Positions 16,281 through 28,046 of a stretch of DNA of 64,000 nt are shown piece by piece. How positions within the stretch are numbered: position 1 is the first letter of the stretch; every line of letters begins with the position of its first letter. The DNA lies in NCBI GenBank assembly GCA_046351455.1, contig JAXLYM010000025.1, positions 93,234 through 157,233 of the forward strand, read 5' to 3'. The notes under the pieces are model-generated. The model was not told the DNA's origin. It saw nothing but the letters and a program-made list of their open reading frames with translations, and did no database searches. The stretch is from JADJRH01 sp046351455 (GTDB taxonomy: Bacteria; Myxococcota_A; Polyangia; Polyangiales; Polyangiaceae). The translations under genes were made by a program, and so were the position numbers.

Positions 16281-18089
16281 ATGCCGTCCCCACTCACGCC
16301 GATCGACTTCGAGGTTGTCTTCAACGCGACGCCCGGTCTCGCGATCTTGCTGTCGCCGGACCTGCGGATCCTGGCGATCACGGACGCGCTGCTCGCCTCC
16401 GCGCACGCCGCGCGCGAGGACATCCTCGGACGCCCCTTGTTCGACGTGTTCCCCGGCAATCCGAACGACGGGGACGACGGCGTGAACAACCTCGGCGCGT
16501 CGCTCCACCGCGTGCTCGCGCACAAGAAGGCCGACGCGATGGCCGTGCAGAAATGGGACGTCGAGCGCCCCGCGGCCGAGGGCGGCGGCTTCGAGGAGCG
16601 CTACTGGAGCCCCGTCAACTCCCCCATCTTCGGCGCCGACGGCGAGGTCCAGTACATCCTCCACCGCGTCGAGGACGTCACCAACTACGTGCGCCTCCGC
16701 AAAGAGCAGACGGCGATGGAGCGCATCACCGAGGATCTACGCACAGCGGCCGGCGGCATGGAGGCCGAGATCCTCCGCCGCGCGCAGCAGCTCCAGGACA
16801 CGAACCGCGAGCTGCGCGTGCTGCAGGCCGAGCTGGAGCACCGCGTCTCCGACCGCACCGCCGATCTCACGCGCGCCAACGACGAGCTCCGCCGCGAGGT
16901 CGCCGAGCACCGCCGCACGACGGAGGCCCTCGATCGCAGCGAGGCGCAGCTCCAGCAGTCGCAGAAGATGGAAGCGGTCGGCCGGCTCGCGGGCGGCATC
17001 GCGCACGACTTCAACAACCTGCTCACGGTCATCCTCACGAACGGGGAGCTCGTCCTCATGGACCTGCCAGCCGCGGATCCGCTGCGCGGCGACGTCGAGC
17101 AGATCGTGGCGGCCGGCAAGCGCGCCGCGGACCTCACGCGCCAGCTCCTCGCCTTCAGCCGCCGCCAGGTGCTGGAGCTCAAGCTGCTCGACCTCAACGA
17201 GATCCTCATGGACCTCAGCAAGATGCTGCAGCGCGTCCTCGGGGAGGACATCGACCTCGCGATGAAGCTCTCGAAGGCGACGGGCAAGATCCGCGCGGAT
17301 CGCGGCCGCATCGAGCAGGTGCTGATGAACCTCGTCGTGAACGCGCGCGACGCGATGGGCAAGGGCGGCAAGCTCTCGATCGAGACGTCCGAGGTCGATC
17401 TCGACGACGCCTACGCGGCGGAGCACCACGGCGTCGCGCCGGGCCCGTACGTGCAGCTCGCGGTGAGCGACACGGGCTGCGGCATGGACAAGGCGACGCA
17501 GGCCCGCATCTTCGAGCCGTTCTTCACGACGAAGGAGCGCGGCAAGGGCACGGGCCTCGGCCTGTCGACGGTGTTCGGCATCGTCAAACAGAGCGGCGGC
17601 AGCGTCTGGGTGTACAGCGAGCCGGGCGCCGGAACGACCTTCAAGATCTACCTCCCGCGCGCCGAGCGCACCGCGATCGTCCAGACGTCGATCCCGCCGA
17701 CGCCGTCCTCGCGCCCCGCGACGGAGAGCATCCTCCTGTGCGAGGACGACGATCAGGTCCGCGCCGTGGCCGCGCACATCCTCCGCCGCGCCGGCTACGT
17801 CTTGCTGGAGGCGAGCACGCCGGAGCAGGCGATCGCGCTCGCTAGCCAACCCGCCGCGAAGATGGACCTGCTCCTGACCGACGTGGTGATGCCGCACCTG
17901 AACGGCCGCGCGCTGGCCGATCGGATCCTGGAGCTGCGACCGGGCCTGAAGGTGCTCTTCATGTCGGGCTACACGGACGACGTCATCCTCCACCACGGCA
18001 TCGTCAACGAGGGCGTGAAGCTCGTAGAAAAGCCGCTCACCCCGGCCGTCCTGAACGCGAAGATCCGAGAGGTCCTCGACGCCCCCTGA
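16281..18089 (+). CDS. Hybrid sensor histidine kinase (PAS-HK-REC)
   Basis: 602 residues without membrane segments, so cytoplasmic. An N-terminal PAS domain (about 10-135) is followed by a coiled coil rich in Glu/Arg/Leu (about 140-230), a HisKA domain with the phospho-acceptor in GGIAHDFNNLLTV (H242), a HATPase_c domain (N box near N354, DTGCGMD around 397, GTGLGLST at 423-430), and a C-terminal receiver domain (483-598) with EDDD acid pocket, phospho-acceptor D534 in LLTDVVMPHLNG, and the conserved Lys in EKPLTP. The PAS-HK-REC order with HDFNN is typical of hybrid kinases that feed a separate response regulator, but none is adjacent. The signal is unknown. Confidence 0.93.
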   Translation: MPSPLTPIDFEVVFNATPGLAILLSPDLRILAITDALLASAHAAREDILGRPLFDVFPGNPNDGDDGVNNLGASLHRVLAHKKADAMAVQKWDVERPAAEGGGFEERYWSPVNSPIFGADGEVQYILHRVEDVTNYVRLRKEQTAMERITEDLRTAAGGMEAEILRRAQQLQDTNRELRVLQAELEHRVSDRTADLTRANDELRREVAEHRRTTEALDRSEAQLQQSQKMEAVGRLAGGIAHDFNNLLTVILTNGELVLMDLPAADPLRGDVEQIVAAGKRAADLTRQLLAFSRRQVLELKLLDLNEILMDLSKMLQRVLGEDIDLAMKLSKATGKIRADRGRIEQVLMNLVVNARDAMGKGGKLSIETSEVDLDDAYAAEHHGVAPGPYVQLAVSDTGCGMDKATQARIFEPFFTTKERGKGTGLGLSTVFGIVKQSGGSVWVYSEPGAGTTFKIYLPRAERTAIVQTSIPPTPSSRPATESILLCEDDDQVRAVAAHILRRAGYVLLEASTPEQAIALASQPAAKMDLLLTDVVMPHLNGRALADRILELRPGLKVLFMSGYTDDVILHHGIVNEGVKLVEKPLTPAVLNAKIREVLDAP

Positions 18090-18237
18090 CGCAAACTGCC
18101 ACTCTGCAACCCCGGAGTGATGAGCGCCAGTCTCTCTCCCACTCTGTCTTGGGGCGCCCCGCCGCCGTCGCGCTTCACCGAGCCCCCCGTGCGCCGGGCA
18201 GCCCTCGCAAACCGGGTAGCCCCCGCCCGAAGCAGCC

Positions 18238-19425
18238 TCAGAACACCCGCGTGAGCCCGAGGCCCGTGATCACCGACACCCGCCTCGGCGCGTCCGCCGT
18301 GAAAGCCCCTGTCGTGTCCGTCCCGCTCGCGGCGATGCCGGTGAGGTGGCCCATCACATCGCCGAACAGCCTCGCTTCGAAGCCCGCGGCGATCGGGATA
18401 TCCACTCTGGCCCGCGCGCCGAGCCCGAACAAGACTCCATCGTTCCCCGCGCCCGAGGCCCCCGTGAGCCACACGCCGCCGAGCTCCACGAGCGCGCAGC
18501 CCGCGAGCCACCTGTAACGCACACAAGGCGAGACGAGGCCGCTGACCGCGCCGACATCCACCGTCGCCCCGCTGGCGAGCGACAGAGCCCGCGTCGGGAA
18601 GAGGCCTCTCGCCTCCACCGCGAAAGACCACCTCTCACTCCGAGCCTCCCCGGAGAGCCAGAATCCAGGGGCCGGGTCCGCGGCGAGCTCGAACCCGAAC
18701 AAGGCCCCTGCCCCGAACGCGGCCCGCACCGAGCCGGGCGCCGGGACTGCCTTCTTCGCGTCGCGCGCCGCCTCGTCCCGGAGCTTCGGCAGCTCCTCCG
18801 CGCGCACCTCCCGCTTCACCTCGTCTTTGAGGGCGATCCGCACGGCCGAGCGGCACTCCTGATCGCACCCCGGCTCCGGACAGGGCGGACATGGCGGCGG
18901 CGCCGCTGGCTTCTTCGGCTGGAGGAGCAGGGCAATCGAAGCGGCCAGTTTGAGGTGCGCCCCGTCGCACGTCGAGTCCTCCACCTGCGAGACGCCGAGC
19001 GACGCCCCGGCCGCGTCGAACAAGGCGAACGTCGCCCGCACTCCGCCCGGCGCCGCGCGCACGTCGACGCGCAGAGAGAAGGCCCCTTTCTGTCCGGCCG
19101 CCACGAACGGATCCTGGTGCACCACCCCCACGATGAGATCGCGCACCTCCGCCTCGTCCCGCTGCGAGCAATCCCCGACGCCGGACCCCTTTGAATACAG
19201 GAACGCCACGGACCCGTCGCTGGGCAGCGACACCGGGCCTGCCGCCCGCGCGAGAGTGCCAGTGACGAGGCCCGCCGCGAGCGCCGCGACTGCCACGTAG
19301 AACCGCCCCCCGAGCCACCGCGCGACCCCCTGAACGCGCCGCCCGCCAAAGGCCCCGCGATGGACCGCGGCGCCGGCGCTCTTCGCGCCGTTTGCCCTGA
19401 TCCATCGAGGTTTCTGCCTTTCCAT
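18238..19425 (-). CDS. Outer-membrane-like protein
   Basis: 395 residues. A charged N-terminus and one hydrophobic segment (FYVAVAALAAGLVTGTLARAA) form a long signal peptide or anchor. The middle has a Pro/Cys stretch (PPCPPCPEPGCDQEC), then a Lys/Glu-rich helix. The last ~170 residues alternate short amphipathic strands (GVLFGLGARARVDIPIAAGFEARLFGDVMG) and end in the aromatic GLGLTRVF, as expected for an outer-membrane beta barrel. I do not recognise a named family. A LexA-like palindrome lies 36-52 bp upstream of the ATG at 19425. The next gene upstream on this strand begins 226 bp beyond. Confidence 0.7.
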   Translation of the reverse strand: MERQKPRWIRANGAKSAGAAVHRGAFGGRRVQGVARWLGGRFYVAVAALAAGLVTGTLARAAGPVSLPSDGSVAFLYSKGSGVGDCSQRDEAEVRDLIVGVVHQDPFVAAGQKGAFSLRVDVRAAPGGVRATFALFDAAGASLGVSQVEDSTCDGAHLKLAASIALLLQPKKPAAPPPCPPCPEPGCDQECRSAVRIALKDEVKREVRAEELPKLRDEAARDAKKAVPAPGSVRAAFGAGALFGFELAADPAPGFWLSGEARSERWSFAVEARGLFPTRALSLASGATVDVGAVSGLVSPCVRYRWLAGCALVELGGVWLTGASGAGNDGVLFGLGARARVDIPIAAGFEARLFGDVMGHLTGIAASGTDTTGAFTADAPRRVSVITGLGLTRVF

Positions 19426-19460
19426 GACGCGGACGAAGGAGGGTACCCGAGAGCGGGAAC

Positions 19461-19477
19461 CTGTTCAAGTGTACAGT
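19461..19477 (-). promoter_or_regulatory. LexA-like palindrome upstream of outer-membrane-like gene
   Basis: On the minus strand, 19477 to 19461 reads C-CTGTTC... in reverse, which contains CTGT-N8-ACAG (plus strand 19461-19476). It also fits the myxobacterial LexA motif at 15 of 17 positions, differing only where GTTC is GAAC, and shares ACACTTGNNCAG with the uvrA site. It lies 36-52 bp before the start codon at 19425. No DNA-repair role is known for that gene. Confidence 0.4.
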
Positions 19478-19651
19478 GCCAATCCCGGAGCAAGTGCTGG
19501 ATTCTCCATGCCGCGACCCGGCAGGAGTCCGCCGAAGAGACGCCGCGGTTGGACCAGGTGGCCCGCGTTTCGTCAAGAAACGGCGAACCACCCGGGCAAA
19601 CGCGAGCGAAACGGTGCTTTTCGGGGGAGGCCCGGAGGCCGGACGGGGAGG

Positions 19652-21091
19652 TTACTGGACGTTGATCTTGAGGCCGTACTGGAACTTGCACGCGAACCCG
19701 AAGGACGTGTTGCACAGGTCCGAGACGGCCGCGTGCACGTAGTACTTCGCCGGCGGCAGATCCGCGTGCGTGACGGCGGAGCACCAGTTGGCGTTGCTCA
19801 CGTCGTCGTTGCTCTCGATGGTGGTGCCGTCCGCGCCCACGAGCTCGATCGCCGTGTCGATCTCGCCGGTCGGAGCGCAGGAGTCGGCGCCGTACCCGAT
19901 CACGCTGACGCTGATCGTCTTGTTGCCGACGAGCGCGGTCGTGTCGATCACGTACCAGTCGTCGTTGTCGGTCGCCTGATCGGCGGCGCCCACCGGGATG
20001 GCCGGCAGCGAGCTGATGTTGACCGTGTTCGCGGTCGAGGGGCCGGGGCTCGGGCCGTCGTTGTTCGGCTCCGTCTCGGGCTGGACCGAGAGGAGGGTCG
20101 CGGACAGCGTGTAGGCGCCGGCGTTCGGCGCGTCGTCGGAGGAGGAGCCGTCGACGTAGACGTAGAACGTCTGGTTGTTCGTGACCGAGATGTACATCGC
20201 CTCGGGGTCCGCGCCGCCCGTGAGGCGGTTCTCGCACGCGAGGTCGCCCGAGCCCGCGCAGTCGTTGCGAGCGTAGATCGAGAGGTCCTCGGCGGAGACG
20301 AGCGTCAGCTCCAGGAGGCCGTCTTTTCCGGCCTTGTTGGTGACCTTGAAGACGTTCTCCTTCTCCGCGCTGCCGCTGCAGACGCCGGCGAAGAGCGAGG
20401 TGCCGTTCGTCGTGTCGCCCTGCTTCGAGGCCGTCGCGTTCGCCTGGACATCGAGCGCCACGGCCGCGCCGCACGCCGCCTCGATCATCGCGGTGCACGA
20501 CGTCGCGCAGTCGGAGTCCTCGCAGTCCGCGAGGCCGTCGCCGTCCTCGTCACCCGGCGTCGCGCAGTCCTCGGGCACGTAGCAGGCGCCCGTCGTCGTG
20601 TCGCACTTGCCGTAGCCCTCGCACTCCGAGTCCTTGGTGCAGAAGGCGTAACAGAAGGGCTGCGAGCCATCCATCGGGTCGAAGCAGGTCTGGCCGGGGC
20701 CGCAGTCCGCCGGGGCGCTGCACGACTTCAAGCAGAAGCCGCCGGCCGAGAACGTGACGCACGTGCTCGCGGGGTCCTCGCAGACGATGAGCGAGTTGCA
20801 CGCGCCGGTGCAGTATCCGTAGGGCCAGCCGTACTCGCCCTGCGAGATGCAGAAGGTGCCCGCGCACTCTTCGTTCGAGGTGCAGGGGGAGCCGTCGGCC
20901 AGACCCGGGGTGGTGGTCGTGGTCTCGCCGCCGGCGCCGCCCGTGCCGCCCGAGGGCGTCGTGGTGGTGGTCGTGCCGGAGCCGCCCCCGCCGGATGCGC
21001 TGGTGTCGCTGCCGCCGCACGCCGGGAGGAAGCCGACCGTGCCGATCGCCACGAGACCCAACCACGCCGTGCTCCAAGGGATTTTCTTCAT
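19652..21091 (-). CDS. Cys-rich lipoprotein with PPC-like domains
   Basis: 479 residues. ATG 21091 is preceded by GGAG with 6 nt spacing. Lipobox (LPACGGSD), a Gly/Thr-rich linker (SGGGGSGTTTTTTPSGGTGG), then a Cys-rich region of EGF/Dickkopf-like spacing (CTSNEECAGTFC, CSAPADCGPGQTC, CTKDSECEGYGKC). A DGDGLADCEDSDC calcium-loop-like motif follows. The C-terminal ~270 residues contain two PPC-like beta-sandwich segments (ELTLVSAEDLSIYARND; EPNNDGPSPG, DDWYVIDT). It is likely displayed on the outer surface. Single gene between two minus-strand units; function unknown. Confidence 0.8.
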   Translation of the reverse strand: MKKIPWSTAWLGLVAIGTVGFLPACGGSDTSASGGGGSGTTTTTTPSGGTGGAGGETTTTTPGLADGSPCTSNEECAGTFCISQGEYGWPYGYCTGACNSLIVCEDPASTCVTFSAGGFCLKSCSAPADCGPGQTCFDPMDGSQPFCYAFCTKDSECEGYGKCDTTTGACYVPEDCATPGDEDGDGLADCEDSDCATSCTAMIEAACGAAVALDVQANATASKQGDTTNGTSLFAGVCSGSAEKENVFKVTNKAGKDGLLELTLVSAEDLSIYARNDCAGSGDLACENRLTGGADPEAMYISVTNNQTFYVYVDGSSSDDAPNAGAYTLSATLLSVQPETEPNNDGPSPGPSTANTVNISSLPAIPVGAADQATDNDDWYVIDTTALVGNKTISVSVIGYGADSCAPTGEIDTAIELVGADGTTIESNDDVSNANWCSAVTHADLPPAKYYVHAAVSDLCNTSFGFACKFQYGLKINVQ

Positions 21092-21255
21092 GATGCGCTC
21101 CTTCGAAAAGAAAGGCCGCCGCGCACGCCGCGCGCTCGGGGCGCGACCTTCGTGCGGAGAGGCTGGAAAAAACCGATACCAATGCGCGACGCCCGCGCCA
21201 ACCGAGGAATGGGGCGAAGGGGGACGCGTGTCCCGAAAAGGACCGACCGGGGCGA

Positions 21256-23123
<1,868 letters not shown>

Positions 23124-23124
<1 letters not shown>

Positions 23125-25526
23125 CACGCCTCCTTGTCGCCGCCGTCTCCGGCGTCGCCGCCGCCCTCAGCCTTGTCGTCCGGAGCCTCCGCCGCCGGCC
23201 CGTCCGCGAGCGCCGGCTTCGCGCCGCCGGGGCCCTCCATCGCGCCCTTCGCGCGCGTCGCGACGAGATAGAGGCCGACGCCGATCGCCGCGAACCACAC
23301 GCAGCCGGACGCGTCGTGCGTCGCGTATTCACCGATCTTCTTCGAGAGATCGACGTCGCCCTCCTTGCCGAGCCCCTGCACGAGCGCCGACGCGAGGCCC
23401 GCGATCGTGCCGCCCGCGATGTAGCCCGAGCTGAGCAGCGTGCCGGGGCTGAAGTCGTCGTCGCCCGTCCCCTTGCGGCGGCGGTCCACGATGTAGCGCA
23501 GGATGCCGCCCGCGAAGATCGGCACGCTCGTGGAGATGGGCAGGTACACGCCGACCGCGAACGGCAGCGACGCCACGCCGCACAGCTCCATCACGATCGA
23601 GATCATCACGCCGACGCCGACGAGGCTCCACGGCAGCTTGCGCGTGAGGATGCCGTCGATGATGAGCGCGAACAGGCTCGCCTTCGGGGCGTCGAACTTC
23701 TTCACGTCGCGCAGGTGGAACGCGATCGCGCCCTCCACCGCGAGGTACTGGCCGGCCTCGATCGCCTTCCCGGTGGGCACCTCCACGATGTCGTACCGCT
23801 TGCGATCCGGCCCTTGCATCGTGCCTTTTCGCTCGCTGCCTTCGGGCACGCGCGGCGAGCCGTCGACCTTCTCCGGCGTGAACGGCACGCGCCCTCCGAC
23901 GCCCGGATCGACCACGAACGCGATCTTCCCGTCCGGCTCGACGAGGTACTTGCCCTGCGGGACGGTCTGCCCCGACTGGTTCTGGAACGCGACCTTGTAG
24001 TCGACGCCGTCGGGCCCCTTCATCGTCGCCGCGTTCTCCGCGATCGCGAGCTTCGTCTCGTACGTCTCGGCGCCGATCGTCGTGTAGCTCTTGTTCAGGA
24101 AGAGCAGCGTCATCCCGATGAACACCGCGCTCGTGATGACGCCCGCGAAGAGCGCGAGCTGCTGCTTCTTCGGCGTCGCGCCGACGAGGAACCCGGTCTT
24201 CAGATCCTGGCTCGTGGTCCCGCCGTTCGAGGCCGCGACGCACACGATCGCCGCGGTGGTGAGCGCCATCGCGCGGTACTGCGGGCCGACCCAGCCGACG
24301 AGCAGGAACAGGAGGCACGTGATGAGCAGCGTCGCCACGGTCATGCCGCTGATCGGGTTCGACGACGAGCCGATCTCGCCGGTGATGCGCGACGACACGG
24401 TCACGAAGAAGAAGCCGAAGAACAGGATCAGGATCGCCGGCACGAACGAGATTTCGAGCTGCGGCAGCGCCCACATCGTGACGAGCAGCGCGAGCGATCC
24501 GATCGCGACCACGTTGAACGACAGGTCCTGCCGCGTGCGCGGGACGGCCTCGGCCTTGCCGCCCTTCTTGCCGGTCGAGAGGTTCTTGAGCCCCGCGCGG
24601 AAGGCCTTCACGATCGTCGGCATCGCGCGCCCCAGGCTCACGAAGCCGCCCGTCGCGACCGCGCCCGCGCCGATGTAGAGCACGTACTTCGATCGGATCT
24701 CGTTCGGGCTCATGTTCGCGATCAGCTTCGTCGCGGGGAAGATCGGCACCGACACGGCGTCCCCGAAGAACGCGATCAGCGGGATCAAGACGAGGTACGC
24801 GAGCACGCCGCCCGCCATCATCTGGTTCGCCGTCTTCGGCCCGATGATGTACCCGACGCCCATCATCTCCGGGGAGAGCTCGCCGCCGATGCTCGCGCCC
24901 TTCCAGCTCTTGAAGGCGCGCTCCGGGTTCATGTTGAACACCTTCAGCGTGTCGCCGAGCAGCTTGTAGAGGAACCCGATCCCGAAGCCGCCGAGCACCG
25001 TCTTCGCGTTGGTGCCGCCCGTCTCGCCGACCACGAGCACGTCCGCGCACGCGGTGCCTTCGGGGTACGTGAGCTTGCCGTGCTCCTCGACGATGAGGCC
25101 GTGCCTGAGCGGGATCATCATCAGCACGCCGAGCAGGCCGCCGAGGAGCCCCACCATCAGCACCTTCGTCCACTCGAGCTCGTAGCCCATGAGCAGCAGC
25201 GAAGGCAGCGTGAACGCGATGCCCGCGGCGATCGACTCGCCCGCGGATCCGGCCGTCTGGACGATGTTGTTCTCCAGGATCGTCGCGCGCCCGAAGGCCC
25301 GGAAGATCGTGATGGAGAGCACCGCGATCGGGATCGACGCGCTCACCGTGAGGCCGACCTTGAGCGCGAGGTACACGCTCGACGCCGCGAAGATGACGCC
25401 GAGCACCGACCCCACGAGCACGGCGCGGATCGTCAGCTCCGCGGGCGCCTTCGAGTCGGGGATGTACGGCTTGTGTTCGTGGTGGCCTTCGCCGGCGGCG
25501 GCGTCCTTCGATCCCTCGGCCTTCAT
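23124..25526 (-). CDS. OPT family oligopeptide transporter
   Basis: An 800-residue inner-membrane protein of the oligopeptide transporter family (proton-coupled peptide or metal-siderophore uptake in other organisms; substrate here unknown). ATG 25526 gives the usual hydrophilic N-terminus (KPYIPDSKAPAELTIRAVLVG) before the first membrane helix. More than a dozen hydrophobic helices are visible, with the OPT-type conserved segments AGSAGESIAAGIAFTLPSLLLMG and YPEGTACADVL. A soluble insertion of about 130 residues (around 480-610) interrupts two helices. The stop overlaps the kinase start (TGATG), so kinase and transporter are coupled. A His-rich stretch (GEGHHEHKP) occurs near the N-terminus. 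Confidence 0.9.
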
Positions 25527-25570
25527 GGCGGCGAGGGTATCAAGGATGGTGCGGGACCGCGCGGCCCGCG

Positions 25571-26707
25571 TCAGCGCGTCGTGGTGGGCGCCTCCAGAGC
25601 GGCGGTGGCGCTCGGCTCCGCGGTCGCGGGAGGCCTTCGTTTCCAGGGCCGATCGGCGTCCTTGCGGCACGGCCCCATCTCTTTGAGCAGCTCATACGGC
25701 AGCGCCACGTCGACGGTGAACGCGCCCCCGCCCGGCCGCACCTTCGCGAAATCGAGGAGCTGAGCGAGCTTGTCGTCGCCGTCCTGCTGCGCCTTGATCC
25801 GCCCGACGGCGAGCGCCGCGCCGAACGACTTCGCGAGATCCTCCATGTCGTCGGCGTTGCCGTCCCCGCGCCCGCCGCGCACGTCCGCGACCATCGCCAC
25901 GTCGTCCGCGGCGTCCATGTGGAAGTCGACGCGATCCACGAGCTGCTTCACCTTGTCGGCCAGCGCTCTCTGATCACCGCCCATCGACTTGGCGAGATCC
26001 TCCGGCGACAGCACCCCGTACACGTCGCCGTACGCCTGATAATCCGAGAGGAGCGGCCGCTGGCTCGGATCGGTCGACTCCAGCCGATCGATCGCGTCCT
26101 GCACGGCGTCGGCGGAGTCCGGGTCGCCGCTCACGAGCATCATGTCGGGCCCCCACAGCGCGACGACGCGGCCGCTCACCGGGTTCGTGTAGATGGTGCC
26201 TTTCTCGCCGTAGGTGCGCTTGTCCCAGCTCGCCGGGTCGAACTTCGCTTTCCCCACGTTTCCCTGGAGGATCATCAGCTTCTCGCTCGACATCGCGACG
26301 CGCTCGATGTCCTCGAACGGGTCGACGCCGAGCTTCTCTTTGAAGCGCTCCATGTCGCGGGCGTCGCCGTCCTCCCGCGCCATGACGCAGTCGAGCCAGG
26401 CCTTCATGATGGGCGACTCTTTCAGCGCGTCGAGCTCGAACACCAGGGCGGATTTCTTCGGATCCGTGGGCAGCGCGACGAGCAGCGGATCGCGCTTCCG
26501 GTGGAAGCCCTCTTTGCTCGGATCGTCGAGGGAGGGCAGCGAGCGCCGCTTGTCGTTGCGGTCGCGCTCCTTGTCGTTCTGGCCGCGCGGAAACTCCACC
26601 TTCGGGGGCCGGACGGTGGGCTTCTCCGTGTCGCCGCGCGACATCAGCCACGCCGAGAGGGCGAGCAACAGGACCGCGACGCCGAGCCAGATGCCTCTTC
26701 GCTTCAT
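25571..26707 (-). CDS. Membrane-anchored protein of unknown function
   Basis: 378 residues. Starts MKRRGIWLGVAVLLLALSAWLM, a single N-terminal membrane anchor, followed by a long soluble region with acidic and basic patches (KVEFPRGQNDKERDRNDKRR). No known domain was recognised. Repeated themes such as ALVFELDALKESPIMKAWLDCVMA and DVYGVLSPEDLAKSMGGDQ read like a small globular domain facing the periplasm. The C-terminus is Ala/Pro/Thr-rich. It starts upstream of the OPT transporter and the kinase on the same strand (44-bp gap), so the three could form an operon. Confidence 0.7.
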   Translation of the reverse strand: MKRRGIWLGVAVLLLALSAWLMSRGDTEKPTVRPPKVEFPRGQNDKERDRNDKRRSLPSLDDPSKEGFHRKRDPLLVALPTDPKKSALVFELDALKESPIMKAWLDCVMAREDGDARDMERFKEKLGVDPFEDIERVAMSSEKLMILQGNVGKAKFDPASWDKRTYGEKGTIYTNPVSGRVVALWGPDMMLVSGDPDSADAVQDAIDRLESTDPSQRPLLSDYQAYGDVYGVLSPEDLAKSMGGDQRALADKVKQLVDRVDFHMDAADDVAMVADVRGGRGDGNADDMEDLAKSFGAALAVGRIKAQQDGDDKLAQLLDFAKVRPGGGAFTVDVALPYELLKEMGPCRKDADRPWKRRPPATAEPSATAALEAPTTTR

Positions 26708-26785
26708 GACGATACGCCGCGACCACGGTATCCGGGGCGCGACGGCGCGCACGCAAAATAACGTGAAGCCGGTACTCTGCCTCTC

Positions 26786-28036
26786 ATGATGCACGTGCGA
26801 TCGAGTCACTTCGCGGCGGTCAATCTGGTCCTCGGTCTCGCGCTGTCCGGCTGCGGCCCCTCCGATGCGTCTTCTTCGTGCGGCGGAGGCGCGGCCACCA
26901 CGACGAGCGCGACGGGCGGCGCCGGCGGAGCCTTCGAGTCGCCCCCGTGGCTCGAAGACGCCCACGTCCTCGTGTCGCGGATCACGGAGAACGTGGACTG
27001 CACCACGGACATCTGCCGCCACAACGAGAATACGGATCTCCTCAACTGGCAGGGAGCGATCTGGCTCGTTCACCGCACCGCGAAGAGCCAGATCCTCGGC
27101 CCCAACTCCTCCCTTCGCATCTCCAGGTCGACGGACGGCGGCAAGACCTTCGATCTCCAGTCGATCGTGTCTGCCCCCACCCCGGAGCCGGACGGCCGCG
27201 ACATCCGCGATCCGCACTTCTACGTGGTCGGAGACACGCTCTTCCTCAAGACATTGTGTCGATTGCCGGTCCTGAGCACCAAGGACTCCGACGTCGATAC
27301 TCTGCCGATGTACATGAGCAGCAAGGACGGAGTCACGTGGACGCCTCTCCAGACATACACGGACGGCGCAGGCATGGAGTGGAACACCCACTCATTCTGG
27401 CGCATCAAGGAGCGGGACGGCGTCTATTACTCCGCGGCTTATCTGGACGGGGACAAGAGCGTCACGCTGTTCTCGTCGACGGACGGGGTCGTGTGGCAGA
27501 AGGGCGCCGACGTCTACACGGTGGCGGAGGACACGCCGCTGGAGACGGAGCTCACGTTCATGCCCTCCGGCAAGCTGCTCGCGCTGGTGCGGATGGATGG
27601 AACGAGCGATGAATTGCTCGGCACCCAGGGCAGGCTCCGGACGAAGATCTGCTGGGCGGACCCGCCGTACGACGCGTTCGACTGCCCCGATGAATTCATG
27701 GGTCAGCGGCTCGACGGGCCGCTCACGTTCTTCCACGACGGTCGCCTGTTCGTGGTGGCGCGGCGGCACCTCGGGATGGATGGGCGCAAGCGAACGAGCC
27801 TGTTCGAGATCACGGGCGATCTGGAGGGCGGCGCGCTCGACATCAAGACCTGGGGCGACTTGCCGAGCGCGGGCGACACCTCCTATGCGGGCGTGGCCGA
27901 CATCGACAAGGACCATGTCTTGTTGACATGGTACGCGGGCGATCTGGAGCTGGACGAACAGTGGTTGTTCGGCATGCTGAACGCGACCGACATCTGGCAA
28001 GGCACGGTGGATTTCACGAAGCTGACCGCGCCCTGA
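26786..28036 (+). CDS. Sialidase-fold (BNR/Asp-box) lipoprotein
   Basis: 416 residues with two successive ATGs (26786, 26789). The signal peptide ends in a lipobox (LALSGCGPS), followed by a short Ser/Thr/Gly linker. The mature part shows Asp-box-like repeats of beta-propeller proteins (SRSTDGGKTFDLQ, FSSTDGVVWQK) and several RDIRDPHFYV, NTHSFWRIKERDGVYYSAAYLDGDKS blocks. These are typical of exo-sialidase/glycosyl-hydrolase-like propellers with unassigned activity. Likely anchored at the outer membrane; not assigned to an EC number. Confidence 0.8.
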   Translation: MMHVRSSHFAAVNLVLGLALSGCGPSDASSSCGGGAATTTSATGGAGGAFESPPWLEDAHVLVSRITENVDCTTDICRHNENTDLLNWQGAIWLVHRTAKSQILGPNSSLRISRSTDGGKTFDLQSIVSAPTPEPDGRDIRDPHFYVVGDTLFLKTLCRLPVLSTKDSDVDTLPMYMSSKDGVTWTPLQTYTDGAGMEWNTHSFWRIKERDGVYYSAAYLDGDKSVTLFSSTDGVVWQKGADVYTVAEDTPLETELTFMPSGKLLALVRMDGTSDELLGTQGRLRTKICWADPPYDAFDCPDEFMGQRLDGPLTFFHDGRLFVVARRHLGMDGRKRTSLFEITGDLEGGALDIKTWGDLPSAGDTSYAGVADIDKDHVLLTWYAGDLELDEQWLFGMLNATDIWQGTVDFTKLTAP

Positions 28037-28046
28037 CAGGGACCGC

